Positions 33,307 to 43,906 of a stretch of 64,000 nt of DNA are shown one piece after another. The notes beneath the pieces were generated by a model. It did not search any database and was not told where the DNA came from. It saw nothing but the letters and a program-made list of their open reading frames with translations. The first letter of the stretch is position 1. The number at the start of each line of letters is the position of its first letter. The position numbers and the translations under genes were made by a program. The stretch lies in the NCBI GenBank assembly GCA_031763025.1, contig JASSKH010000003.1, positions 11,232,734 to 11,296,733 on the forward strand, in the 5' to 3' direction. This DNA comes from Macrocystis pyrifera. Its lineage: Eukaryota; Sar; Phaeophyceae; Laminariales; Laminariaceae.

Positions 33307-35016
33307 TCAGTGAGCACAGGCTCTCAAAACAGCGGGCAAGTCTCGATATTCCTTGAAAACACTCGCCGCTTCCGCGCATCGTGCACGCTTTCGCCAAGGG
33401 ACGTACATAATCACGCACAGACAGACAGAAACACCCCCAAGACACCCACAAAACACGCAAAAGACACACAGAAACATACAAAATAAGACACAAGATAGAC
33501 ACGCACAGGCACACCGACAAGTCACGCAGACACACAATACACGCACCTTGAGCTTGTTCGCGGCTTCCGCCGCGCCCTGAAACTCCGCCGCCGCAGACAT
33601 CGCGATCTGCTCCGCCATGTCCCCGATCCCCACCCCTCCGTTCGCTCCGTCGTAGCCCCCGCCACCGCCGCCCTGTTCTTCTCTGTCGAAGTACATGTCG
33701 CTGCTTATCGCGGCCGACTGGCTGTACTCCTGGACCTTCATCGCCCGCCGCGCCTGCTCCTCCGGGTCGTCGTCCTTAGCCCCAAACAGCATGTCCGACC
33801 CAATGCCCTTGACGTTCTTGTACTTGTCCTTGTCAAACGACCCGCCTCCGCCACCGCCGCCGTAACTACTGCCGCCCCCGTTACCGTATCCACCGCCACC
33901 GCTTCTCCCCGCGCCTAGCCCCGACCCCGATCTCGCCGCGATGGTACCGCCGCCGCCGCCACCGTTGCGATACCCGTTCGCTCCCCCGAAAGAGGAAGAG
34001 TCGTTGGTCGAGCGGTAGAGCGAACCCCCTCCTCCTAGTGTGCCGGCGGTGGCCCCGCTCTTCTTTACCGACGACGAATACGACGGGGTCGCGAGGGCCG
34101 CGCTCGCGGCCGCGGCGAGTCGAGAAGACGGGGCCACCACCGCCGCCGCCGCCGCGTCCTCCTCCTCCTGGAGCTTCCGCGCGAGCTCGAGGTCGCCGTC
34201 GCGCGCGGTGCCCCCGACCCCCGCAACGCTGGGCGCCCCTACCGCGACCACCGGCTCGGTGAAGCCTGAAAGCTTCACTGCCCCTTCTCCGCTGCCGAGC
34301 TTCATCGCGCCGAGCTTCCTCGCGCCCAACTTCTTCGCGCCGCCCCGTCGGACGCGGGGGGGCGGGGGGCTCGATGTGCCCAGTCTCATCACTGGTGCCG
34401 GTGGTGACGGCGACCGTGCCACTTCCACCGCGTCCGAAACAATCAGGCTACCCCGGACCTCCGGCTCATAAGGTGTCGGCGCGGGGGCCAGACGAGCCGC
34501 CGCTTCGGCTGGTGAGGGCACCGCTGGAGGATTTACCGCTGCCGACGCCGCGCTCGGCGCAGCGGCGCTCTGCGTGGGGAACGCTTCGGCAAACTTCGCC
34601 GCTGTCGCCGCCGCAGCCGCGCTCCCCGAGCTCGCCTCAGCCGCTACTCCGTGCCCGCTACCGCTGCCGTCGCCGCCGCCGCCACCAAACCCGTTCGTGT
34701 CGGGCTTCCCGTCCACGTCCCGCATGAGGCGATCGAGGCCGCAGGCGAGGTTGTCCTCCGGCGCTTCCTTGCTAGGAGAGGGTGGCCCCTCGAAGCTGGG
34801 ATCGGTCATCGCCTGCACCGTTTGCCGGTCCCGGCATGGAGCACCGCATCGCGAGGGGGCGGAGAGAGAGACGGGAGGCAAGGTCCGGGTACAGAGCAGG
34901 GAAAGGATGGTCTTGAGTAAGGCATGTGTTCGACACAAATAAGGATGCTCAAACAACATAAGGAGAGGGCAGGAATAGGGAAAGGCTCCTTCATTCTCCA
35001 CCGTGCGCGGAGAGCG

Positions 35017-35057
<41 letters not shown>

Positions 35058-38000
35058 CGTACTCATTTGTTGCTTGCCTTAGTCATTTGACCATTGACCA
35101 CGCATCCCTTTCGAGACGGAGCACCGTTCCTACTCCTAATCGAGACACCAACAATTGGGCGCTCATTACGTTGTTTCCATATATTACATAGAAACGTTTT
35201 GCTAATCTTATCCCCTTCCTGTCTGGCCGCCTGTGGCCACCATCTATCTCCTAGGATAGCGATCGTTTTCTCGCTGCTATTCAGTGTATCAAACTCCTCC
35301 ATGTCACATTCGTCTATTTCCCTCATCTCGTCTTCTAACACATCTCGTTCCTCCTTGTATATTTCACATTCTCCTACTATGTGAGTTCTACTCTCTATTG
35401 CTTTGCCACACGGGCACATCTGTGCATCTACTTCCTCCTCCACCCGGCTACTGGTATACCTCTTCTCTCTGGCAGGCCCAAGTCCCCTACACGAAAGATC
35501 AGTGTTCGGGGGGGGGGGGGGGGATACTCATTATCGTGCATGGCCGTAGTCATATGACCATAGACCCTCGCATCCCTACAATGCCGGGACGGAGCACGTC
35601 GGGTTTTCACCGACCAGGCAGACATTGCTTGCACCAAGCGCGAGGCGCTGTGAGGTGTTGGGCGAGTTGCATGAAGGGTGAGCTGCATCCTACTAAGCAC
35701 CGCTTTAGAGGCGGATTTTCTTGCATATGGATGACAGCATCAATGAATTGATTTAATTTCTGGTGTGGCGGGGCGGGGGGGGGGGGGGGATACTCTTCTT
35801 ATGCATAGCCGTAGTCGTACGACCATTGACCCTCGCAACACTACGAGTACAATGCCGGGGAGGCAAGTAGGGGCAAGTACCCCCTCACAGCGGTTCGATC
35901 AAAAGACAGTTCCCGAGAATGCGCACATCCTTCATGTTGCGTGTGAAAAAAAACCCACAACAACCGCAAAAATGAAAATAACATCGATAGCGTGTTTTCT
36001 AGGAGCCATGAATATCACCTACATACGTATACACGGTACCTTCTTCAGGTGGGCGCGGTACATGCTCGCCGCACGGGAGTGGTACTTCTGCTCCGACTTC
36101 TCCATGTCGGTGATCCCGTGGGCGCGGAAGAACGACCTGGCGTTGCCGTTACCCCCGCGCTTCATGGCCTCCATCTCGGCCGGCTTCCACTTGTCCAGCT
36201 CGATGCTGCGCACGAAGGAGACATGCACCCCCATGCTGCGGTGCACCGCCGAGCAGTCATAGCAGATGAAGATGCCATACGTCGCCGAGGCCCAGGTGGG
36301 GTTGCGGGTCCGGCAGTCAAAGCAAACCTTTCGAAAACAGTCGCAGTGTATTTGGGCGAAATGAGCGCAACAGGAGCGCAATAAGGAGCGCGAAAGGAAC
36401 GTGAGAAAGGAACGCGAAAGGAAGTGCATGTACGCAAGCAGAGGGCGAGGCGAAGGGGTACTCGATATCATGCCTGGCCGTAGTCGTATGACCATAGACG
36501 CTCGCACCCCTACAATGCCGGGACGGAGCACGTCGGGTTTTCACCGACCAGGCAGACATTGCTTGCACCAAGTGCGAAGCGCCGTGAGATGTTCGGCGAG
36601 TCGTACGAGGGGTGAGCTAAATGCTGAGAAGAACCGCTTGTGAGGCGGACTTGCATACGAACGACAGCTTCAACGAGATACTTTATTTTCCGGTGTGGCC
36701 ACTTCCAGAGACAGCAATGGGGTTACCATGTAACTGCCTCGTGGGTGCTTTGCCATAAACACTAAATGACACGATCATTCCCCTTGTGCGGCGGAGTAAA
36801 GGTTCTCCACCCGACACAAATTATCTATACAACCCGATCGCCACCTGTGACTGACCTCAAAAAAAAAAAAAAAAAAAAAAAAAAACGGTACCGTGCAATG
36901 GGGCTAGTATGTAACTGTCTCGTGGGTGCTTTACCATGAACACTACGTTATGCGATACCTCCCCTTCTGCCAAGTAAAGGTTCTCCACCCGGCACAAATG
37001 ATCTAACTCGATCGCCAGCTGTGACCGACCGCCAACAAAAAAAGATAAAAGGTACACTGGTTGTCTACTTTAGCTCACGTAGTGAGTGGCATGTTTTACA
37101 GTGTTGTTGCCAACCGACGCCAACCTAACCTATATACCATATAGGGGGGAGGGAGCGAAGGGGGGGGGTGGCAGAAGCAGGGGGTGGGCAGGGGGGAGGC
37201 GATGAAGTGAGCTTCGTAGGTTCGCTCGAATTGCCGTGCAGACAGGTTGGTGCCGACCCCGCGAGGTTTTGAAAAGCCATCGATCGCCGACAAGGAATCC
37301 CACCTGATAGACACACACTACTGCTGTGCCTGGTTGCCCGTCACCTCACGCCACGAGTTACCAATTTACGTACGAACAAAATTCAGATCCGTCCAATTTT
37401 TTGTTGTCGAGGTACAAGAGATATTAATCTGAATCACCAAGGTCAGCCTTGCGGCTGGATCCACCATTCCCGGTATCAACTATTAACACGAGCGTAGGAA
37501 CAGACAGCGCGCAGCGCGTCACCAGTCATTCGATCGTTCGTCCTTCGCACATAGGCGAGAGAGGGCCGGGGCGGGGGGGGCTTGAGCGCTGCATACTGCA
37601 TATATGTCCTGCTGCTGTAATACCGTCCCCTGACATGCCACAGCGACAGGCGACTGCTGGTCTAGAATACCAGGTGACGCTGCTGCTGTGTCGCTGCGAA
37701 GATAAGGCTATATACGTCGCTCATAAGCAGCTTGTTGTTTTCTTCACATTAAACCGTTCTTTCTAAATGTCGACATCCAGCACAACCAGTGTCCGTGCCG
37801 ATTCTTCAATCCTAGAGAGATACAAGTTCTGTGGTCACAAAGCTACGCCACAGATACGGAGATATTATACTACGTTGCCACGTATGCAATGCAATGCCAT
37901 GTCATCGTACTGCGTACGACAGGCACGACATACCCATGCCATGACCTAGAGAAACTAAAATGAAACAAAGAGAAAAAAAAATACAAAAACAAAGACAATT

Positions 38001-40278
38001 CGAAAGAGAAAAAGAAACAAGAAAAAAGAAACAAATATATACGATACCTGGTATATGTATATATAGCAACAAACCATCGTACCCCCCCGCAGGGGATCTG
38101 GCAGACACTTGAAAAGAATGAGCTAGAAAAAAAAAAGGAAAAAGAAGAAATTACCACTATTAATAGTCGTCAACAGAGTAAGACTAAGAACCAAGGGAAA
38201 AATAACAGGCAAACCAAACAAAGCACAAGGCATGCTCCAGGTAGCGGCAGCAGTTTATGGTACGAGTACGTAGCACAGCCAGGGTCTCCCTGCTGGCCCG
38301 CCTGGTACCTTGCTACCCTGTCTGCCACCATCGTCCAGCGTTCGTCAACTATGCCCGGCCCCTCGGCGTCAGATAATACGAAACAAGTAAAGCAGGTTCG
38401 TCATCCACCCACGCCACACGACTCCTTCAATAAGGTTTATCAATCGGAGAAGGAAGAGAAAGAAAATATAATGAAATTCACATAGGGTCAAAGAAGAACA
38501 TAAAATGAAACAAAAATAAACAAAAACAATAGGAAGACAAAGGAAGACCACGTTCGAACCAGCTGCACCAGTTGGCATGGCGGATGCGCGGCGCTGCCTA
38601 CTCAGCTCAGCCTCAGCCTCGTGCCACCTCACCATGAACCGTTCGGCTGCTTCCAGGATCCCCCTGTACCACTTCCCCACCTTTTTTGCAGCAGTGGGCC
38701 ACAGTGCGGTCTCAACTCCAAACACCAAGGAAGCAAGTTCCGTTGACCCTTCGGTGGCTCGGAACTCCCTAAGGTCTTCGACTATGCATCTATGCCAAGT
38801 CTTAACCTGTCCGCCAGGTCTCGGGTTCTCCCCACCAGCAATCGTCCCGAACATTACCCGACTGGGCAATCGATCCTTGCTTTGCCGTGCCACCCTCCCC
38901 GCGAAGAAGAGACGCCGTTTGCGGATGGTCGTTTCGATGCTCTCGCAACGTGTCATCTTGAGGGCCTTCGCGTACGAGAGGGTGGCATGGTCAGTACGAA
39001 GTCGGCGCTGGAAGCCAATGACTCGCAACAGGACTTGGTAGTGAGCCGTTCGAAGCTTGGCAAAGTGTTCCGCTCTGAGGGTCCATGTCACACACCCGTA
39101 CAGCAGGGTCTCAATCACCTCGGCCTTCAGCATTCGGACTTTCAGGATAAGGGGGGCGGTCTTCCTATCATACAGCTCCGGGCCGAACCGTTTGAGGCAT
39201 GCTCGCATGAGACGGATCCGTCGGTCGATTTCGAGCGGGAGGTTAGCGTTTTCGTGGATAATGCCGCCTAGGTACGAGAACTGGGCCGTCTGCTTATACC
39301 TCTGGCCTGCTGCTTCGATAACGAGCGGTGGTGCGAGGGTTTTCTGGTCTGGCGTTTGTAGAAGCATAGTCTCTGTCTTCTTTTCCGACACCGTAAGGCC
39401 TGCTGCTTCGAAGACAGTCACGATGAGTGTCATCATTTTCGCGAGCCCTTCAGCCGACCGAGAGACAATCCCTGCGTCATCGGCGTACAACATGCCTCAT
39501 ACAGCCCTTCGCACGCACGCTCCTCCGTTCCGACTACTCCAGCATCACTGAGTTGGACCAAATCCCTTACGATGGCTTCGTCATGGCTAAAGCGTACTAG
39601 TACGACATGCAACGCAGCAGCGAAAAATACGTTGAACAGTAACGGTGACAGCACACAGCCTTACCGAAGCCCCTGCGTGACATCAAACCATTCCGAGTGC
39701 TCGCCGCCATCCGTACGCACGCGAGCCCGCATGCCATCGAGGAAATTACGGATAATTCTCAGCATCTTGGTTGGTACGCCAAAAACGTGTGGGTACTTCC
39801 CATAACAGCTCTCGGTCGACAGAGTCGTACGCTTTCTGCAGATCGATGAAGCACAAGTACAGGGGGATTTTCCTCTGTCTTCCAAGCTCTTGTATACTGC
39901 AGCAATACCGCTGCTGTAAAACTATACTTACTACAGGTGGTACAAGGTATCAGGCACAACAGAGCATCAACACATGTGACATACATGCCAGGTACTGCTG
40001 TGTACTGCTGTAGGAAAGGAAACGCAGGGACTCGATCTGCGATTTGCGATTGCCAGCAGACTTTCATCGCCGTTCGTACGTGGGGCTCCGGGCTCTACAG
40101 ACGCGCCGCAAAATATTTCCGAGATATTTCGGCAAGAAATCAAAATCAAAAACTATTTTGTTGTTCGGATTCATTCGGCATGGTGGGTATATATTAATAG
40201 TATGTACGACGTATATACGCATCACACATCACCGGCCACGTGCGGCTGCGTACGCTGATTTCACCCCAACCGCTACGC

Positions 40279-40309
<31 letters not shown>

Positions 40310-40662
40310 AAACCTGTGGTCCACGCCCGCTGGGTCTAATGTACGTAAAATATTTAGCTTCGGCGAGAAGGTAATGAACAACAAAACGATGGACAGAACA
40401 GAGCGCAGAAGTGGTCTATATACAGCGCCAAAAGCCGCCAGGAACATCGTACCGGTACGTACAGCAGCGGTAGTACTGACACGAGTGCCACATACCCTGG
40501 TATACAATTACACTATTAATAGTTATCAGAACCAAATATGGCGTGTACACGTAGGGGGATGTAAGGTTTATGGGTCCATCTTGGGTTCTGTTTACTATGC
40601 CCCCCTGTCAAGGGTCATGGTACACCCTGCTAAAAGCGACCACTGCTTGCGACAACGCATAG

Positions 40663-40699
<37 letters not shown>

Positions 40700-41442
40700 A
40701 GGCGCAAATACGTAAACTAATTTCGAAACCACGAAAATACCACGTACCGATCGTAGTGTCGTGTGTCCATTAACGCTGCTGTATTCTCAGTTCTACGGCG
40801 GTGGTACGTGCGTAAACCAAATGCTCCACTGCTGTACCAGACCTCTGGATTGTCTGCTGCTGTTTCCGCACTACCTGGTACAGCAACATCGAGTATACTG
40901 CCGGTGTACTGGTACAAAATAAAACGAACAGAAAAAGCTTAAGGCTGGGTACTCGTACGTAATTGATACGAAATCTGCCGAGTTTTTTGGGCGCTTCGCT
41001 TATCGATCATCGCACACCGTCCACTGGCCCTGCAAAACCGAAAAAGAGAGTGCTCCCGCAAAAGAGAAAAGCGTTACTCGTGCACGACACAAGCACTGGC
41101 ACGAAGACGGCTGAAGTCGTGCGCAATCACCTTGTATCTTCTACAACAGGGGCCCATCAACGGATCTAGAGTTTGTGCAACCACATAGCCGCCAGGCTAC
41201 GCCAGTTCGGCCTTCGACCTGCAGCAAAAATAGAAAAGCCGAAGTCATCAGTGCGACCGAGACATTTACGAGAAAGAGAGACACAACGAGAGGGAGAGTG
41301 AAAAACAAAACTTCCTGCTCCAAAAAAATCGATACCCCCGGTCGGAGGGATGCCTCGGATTGCTTACCTTGTTGTCCGCTTTGCTCCGCAATCGCCGAAA
41401 GGTGCTCTTGACCACATCGGACGGAAGGTACTGGTCCTGCAT
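33307..41442 (-). CDS. ARFGAP2/3: ArfGAP2/3 (Glo3-type) Arf GTPase-activating protein
   Basis: Exons in phase 0: 41442-41368 (start [20 protein letters not shown]), 36327-36040 and 34812-33547. A weak candidate last exon is 33387-33307 ([18 protein letters not shown]). Exon 2 is the zinc-finger GAP domain: CFDC, 16 residues, then CYDC. The catalytic Arg lies in [14 protein letters not shown]. Exon 3 is long and low-complexity (Gly, Ser, Ala) with [17 protein letters not shown] and the Glo3-type [15 protein letters not shown] and ISSDMYFD blocks. These proteins speed GTP hydrolysis on Arf1 during COPI vesicle formation at the Golgi. The length is about 570 residues. Intron 1 (5 kb) contains LINE 2 and a long poly-C-tailed element. 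The start is the only ATG in frame. The family is secure; the C-terminal end is not. Confidence 0.88.
35018..35505 (-). mobile_element. LINE 3' fragment with C-terminal zinc finger and poly-C tail
   Basis: Minus-strand coding runs from 35505 to a stop at 35063. It includes [20 protein letters not shown] and [13 protein letters not shown] (C-x-C-x8-H-x4-C, the kind of knuckle found at the end of some LINE proteins). It continues through [17 protein letters not shown] to MTKASNK. The stop codon is followed within five bases by a run of about 39 C, so there is almost no 3' UTR. The fragment is 5'-truncated by the next element at 35506. It lies in ArfGAP intron 2. Confidence 0.75.
35506..35768 (-). 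mobile_element. Poly-C-tailed element, near-complete
   Basis: G run of about 16, ATACTCATTATCGTGCATGG, GGAGCACGTCGGGTTTTCAC, GCATATGGATGACAGCATCA and ATTTAATTTCTGGTGTGGC. It lies in ArfGAP intron 2. Confidence 0.8.
35772..35875 (-). mobile_element. Poly-C-tailed element, truncated
   Basis: A G run of about 13, then ATACTCTTCTTATGCATAGC, CGTAGTCGTACGACCATTGA and ACAATGCCGGGGAGGCA, then unrelated DNA. It follows the previous copy directly. Confidence 0.7.
36440..37145 (-). mobile_element. Poly-C-family element, long form
   Basis: It has the standard short unit (36455-36710) and continues for about 430 bp more: AACTGCCTCGTGGGTGCTTT, AGTAAAGGTTCTCCACCC and an A run. Part of this is internally repeated (36719-36885 and 36898-37035). 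It ends with TAGCTCACGTAGTGAGTGGC and CCAACCGACGCCAACC. The extension matches the copy at 50747. Here the terminus has only GGGG. It lies in ArfGAP intron 1. Confidence 0.75.
38369..39893 (-). mobile_element. LINE 2: 5'-truncated RTE-like LINE in ArfGAP intron 1
   Basis: On the minus strand it begins inside reverse transcriptase ([20 protein letters not shown]), passes through [10 protein letters not shown] and continues as a 374-residue open frame from 39493. That frame has intact [16 protein letters not shown] and [10 protein letters not shown]. Frames change near 39800 and 39500. It is clearly related to LINE 1 yet well diverged. Truncation at the 5' end is typical of LINE insertion. It has the same orientation as the host gene. 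The last 60 or so residues read into AT-rich 3' sequence and are probably not real protein. Confidence 0.85.
40270..40312. repeat. (CTG)n microsatellite
   Basis: About ten CTG units (40280-40310) in ArfGAP intron 1. Confidence 0.8.
40662..40700. repeat. (GGCA)n microsatellite
   Basis: Nine or so AGGC units in ArfGAP intron 1. Confidence 0.85.
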
Positions 41443-42599
41443 CGATCCTTCGCTCGGTGCAGGGCAGGCCTCTCGGGTGAGAGGTGCCGGTTGCAACTTC
41501 TAAAGTTACGCCTTCCGGACTTCGCAATATGGAAGGTTTCAGTAATAGCAAACATGCAAACACGGGGTGGCGATCATTTTGTCCCCGGTTTCTACACCCC
41601 GGTTTCTACGACGAAAATATGGAAATACAACAGCAGAAGGTACAGAGAGGTCCTCTTGAAAGGTACGACGTAGAGCGGCACAGCGTACCAGAGCCCCAGC
41701 TGTGGAAGTGTGGAACCTGGGCGAACTTCACTGGTGCCAACATAGCGACAACCCGCGATAATACAAGTACAAGGTGGGTCGGTAAGCGACGTGCATCAAC
41801 GCGGACTTATTTCGTGTGTAGTCCAGTACAGCACTCGCTGCTGTCTGTTGCTGTTGTACGTAGCAGAAGGCCCGGTGCGTATTCGGCTGATGACATCGAG
41901 ACTACTGCGTTTTGTAGCGGCTCTTGGCGACATTCTCCTAGATACAGTAGTATGACTAAATCCTGCTTGTGCTGCTGCACCTGGTATCTCGTAACGTGGC
42001 GATGGCGATTTGCCGATGCACTAGAGGGTGGACCCAAATGTCAACCAGTGTTGAAAACGTGACGTTCAACCCGGCGACAGGCGACCCGGCGTCCGACCTG
42101 GGTTATTCGCCGTGGCTCTAAATATCAGGAATTTAATCAATCCGTATGACAAGAGTTCTCCTGTTCTGTCGTCCCAGGTACCTACAGTTTAGCTGTACCG
42201 AAAGAGATCTTTAATAGTCGTCGTAGACAGCAGTAGTATCATACTGGTATTGCTGTTGTAGATATATTGAAGATTGTCGAGAGGTGACAGAGTATACTGC
42301 TGTCGTTCTCGAAGAGCCTCGTCTACGGCAGAACTGCTGTGAGGCCGGATCTTACGCATTTTTTTTTGAGTGATTGAAAAAGGCAGGGAGTCGGATATTC
42401 CAGCGGCCAAAACCCACACCAGATCAGTGCGCCGGTCGACCAGCCCCAGGAAAAGTAAACCGGGGTGCCTCCCCCCCCTTCCCTACAGCAGTAGCGAGAA
42501 AACGATCGCCATGCGAGGAGATCGATGGTGGTGACAGGCGGCGAAACAGGAAGGAGATAAGATGAGTACAAAATACATATGATACCTGGTACCTGGTAT

Positions 42600-42660
42600 G
42601 TAATACAAGGCGCTTCGCTGCGCGGGCGGCTTACGCCGCCCGCTACGCTCGCTCAGGAAA
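42600..42660. repeat. GC-rich palindrome
   Basis: CGGGCGGCTTACGCCGCCCG with CGCTTCGCTGCG and CGCTACGCTCGCTCA flanks. A related half copy is at 42802-42842 (CGTCGCGGGCGG, CGCTACGCTCGCTCA). The first overlaps the end of the gene at 42653. Confidence 0.5.
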
Positions 42661-43279
42661 AGTACATCAGATTATCCCAAGCGGACAGAGGTCCATGATT
42701 GAATACTGTTTTTTTCATGACTGTAGTTGCAAACTGGCGACTTGGTAATGCCAAGAGTCCCGCCGCCATGCTTCAGGAGAAAACAACTCGGACGCCACAT
42801 ACGCTTCGCGTCGCGGGCGGTTTTCCGCTACGCTCGCTCACCTGTCGTACGTACGTACATACCCAGGTAGGGTACTTATTTTCTTCTTTCGATATATATT
42901 ATGCTCTATGTCTGTACTCGTATGTACGAAAGATAAAGCACAGCACGACACAGCAACACAGCAAAAACAATGAAAATGAAACCGAAAAATTCTGAAAGAA
43001 AAAAAATCCCCGTCCCCTTTCGTGTAATAATTTACTACCGTATTGAAACACCTTACATCGGTCAAAAAGAAAAAAAGGAAAGAAGAAAAAACTCTTACAG
43101 CAGAGCTTCTCTCTCAGCCTTGTACGCCGCCCGCCCCTCTCGCGACCATCTCGCAACCGATTCGGTCCGGATAAAGCTTTCCGTCCCCTCTTCTACAGTG
43201 AGCCCCGTCGCCCGCCTCGCGTGAAGCCCGGTGCTCACCGTGGACCTCGTTCGCCAGCTCGACAATGTTGGTGCTCAGA
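42653..43279 (-). CDS. Unrecognised gene, three 3' exons
   Basis: Exons 43279-43239, 43192-43099 and 42770-42653 join in consistent phases (1/1, 2/2, 1/stop) at GTGAGC and GTAAGA donors. The readings are LSTNIVELANEVH, then EGTESFIRTESVARWSREGR and AAYKAEREAL, then MAAGLLALPSRQFATTVMKK, ending at LSAWDNLMYFS. The middle exon is charged and helical. I do not recognise the family. There is no ATG upstream in the available frame, so the 5' end is missing. It probably lies toward or beyond the start of the ATG14-like gene on the other strand. The third exon could instead be a separate 38-residue reading. Confidence 0.5.
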
Positions 43280-43759
43280 CTGGGTACCTCCCTCTTGTGA
43301 TTTTTAGCCCGGTCGCAAAAATAAGCACCGCTTGAATATTATCTTACAATCCCGAACGACCCTTAAATACTCGCACGTACTCTATCAAAAATCACAAATG
43401 GAGGCCAGACAGAGCCTATTGATGCATCTCTCGTGTCTCGGGGCACACGCGACGCCTAGGCACGAAAGCGGCGACCGCGCTCCTTGCAACCCCCCCTCTA
43501 CCCGCCAGCACCCGCGACGGTGCCGGGTTCGCCCGCGGAACCGTGCTCGGAGTACACGCACGCACACGAAACGAAAGAAGAAAAAAAGAAAGAAGGACTG
43601 AAAGTACGAAGAGAAATGGAGAAAACAAAGACCCGCTGGAAAGGTCCGGTACGTAATAAAAGGAGGCGATTTCCAAGTGGGAGCTCTGAGCGGCCAGGGA
43701 TGTACCAACCGAGCACGCTCAGAGAGTGAGATTTAAGTAAATAGTTCTGTATGAAGAAA

Positions 43760-43884
43760 ACGTAATGAGCGCACGGGTGTTGGAAGTGTCTGTATTTGGA
43801 GTAGGAACGGCGTTCGGTCTCGAAAAGGGCGCGCAGTCAACGGTCAAATGACTAAGGCAACCAACTCCCCGCATGCCCCCTCCC
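43760..43884 (+). mobile_element. LINE 3' end remnant
   Basis: AATGAGCGCACGGGTGTTGG, GGAACGGCGTTCGGTCTCGA and CAACGGTCAAATGACTAAGG match the LINE fragment at 35063 in the opposite direction. The poly-C is reduced to CCCC. It lies just before the ATG14-like start. Confidence 0.65.
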
Positions 43885-43906
43885 GCCACGGGTTTCAACA
43901 GGCAAG

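Noticed and set aside
33550-35000. Long plus-strand frames opposite ArfGAP exon 3
   Set aside because: GC-rich low-complexity coding keeps opposite frames open; the minus frame carries the Glo3 motifs and splice sites.
34806-35066. Poly-proline minus frame at the G run near 35030
   Set aside because: It is translation of the poly-C tail of the LINE fragment.
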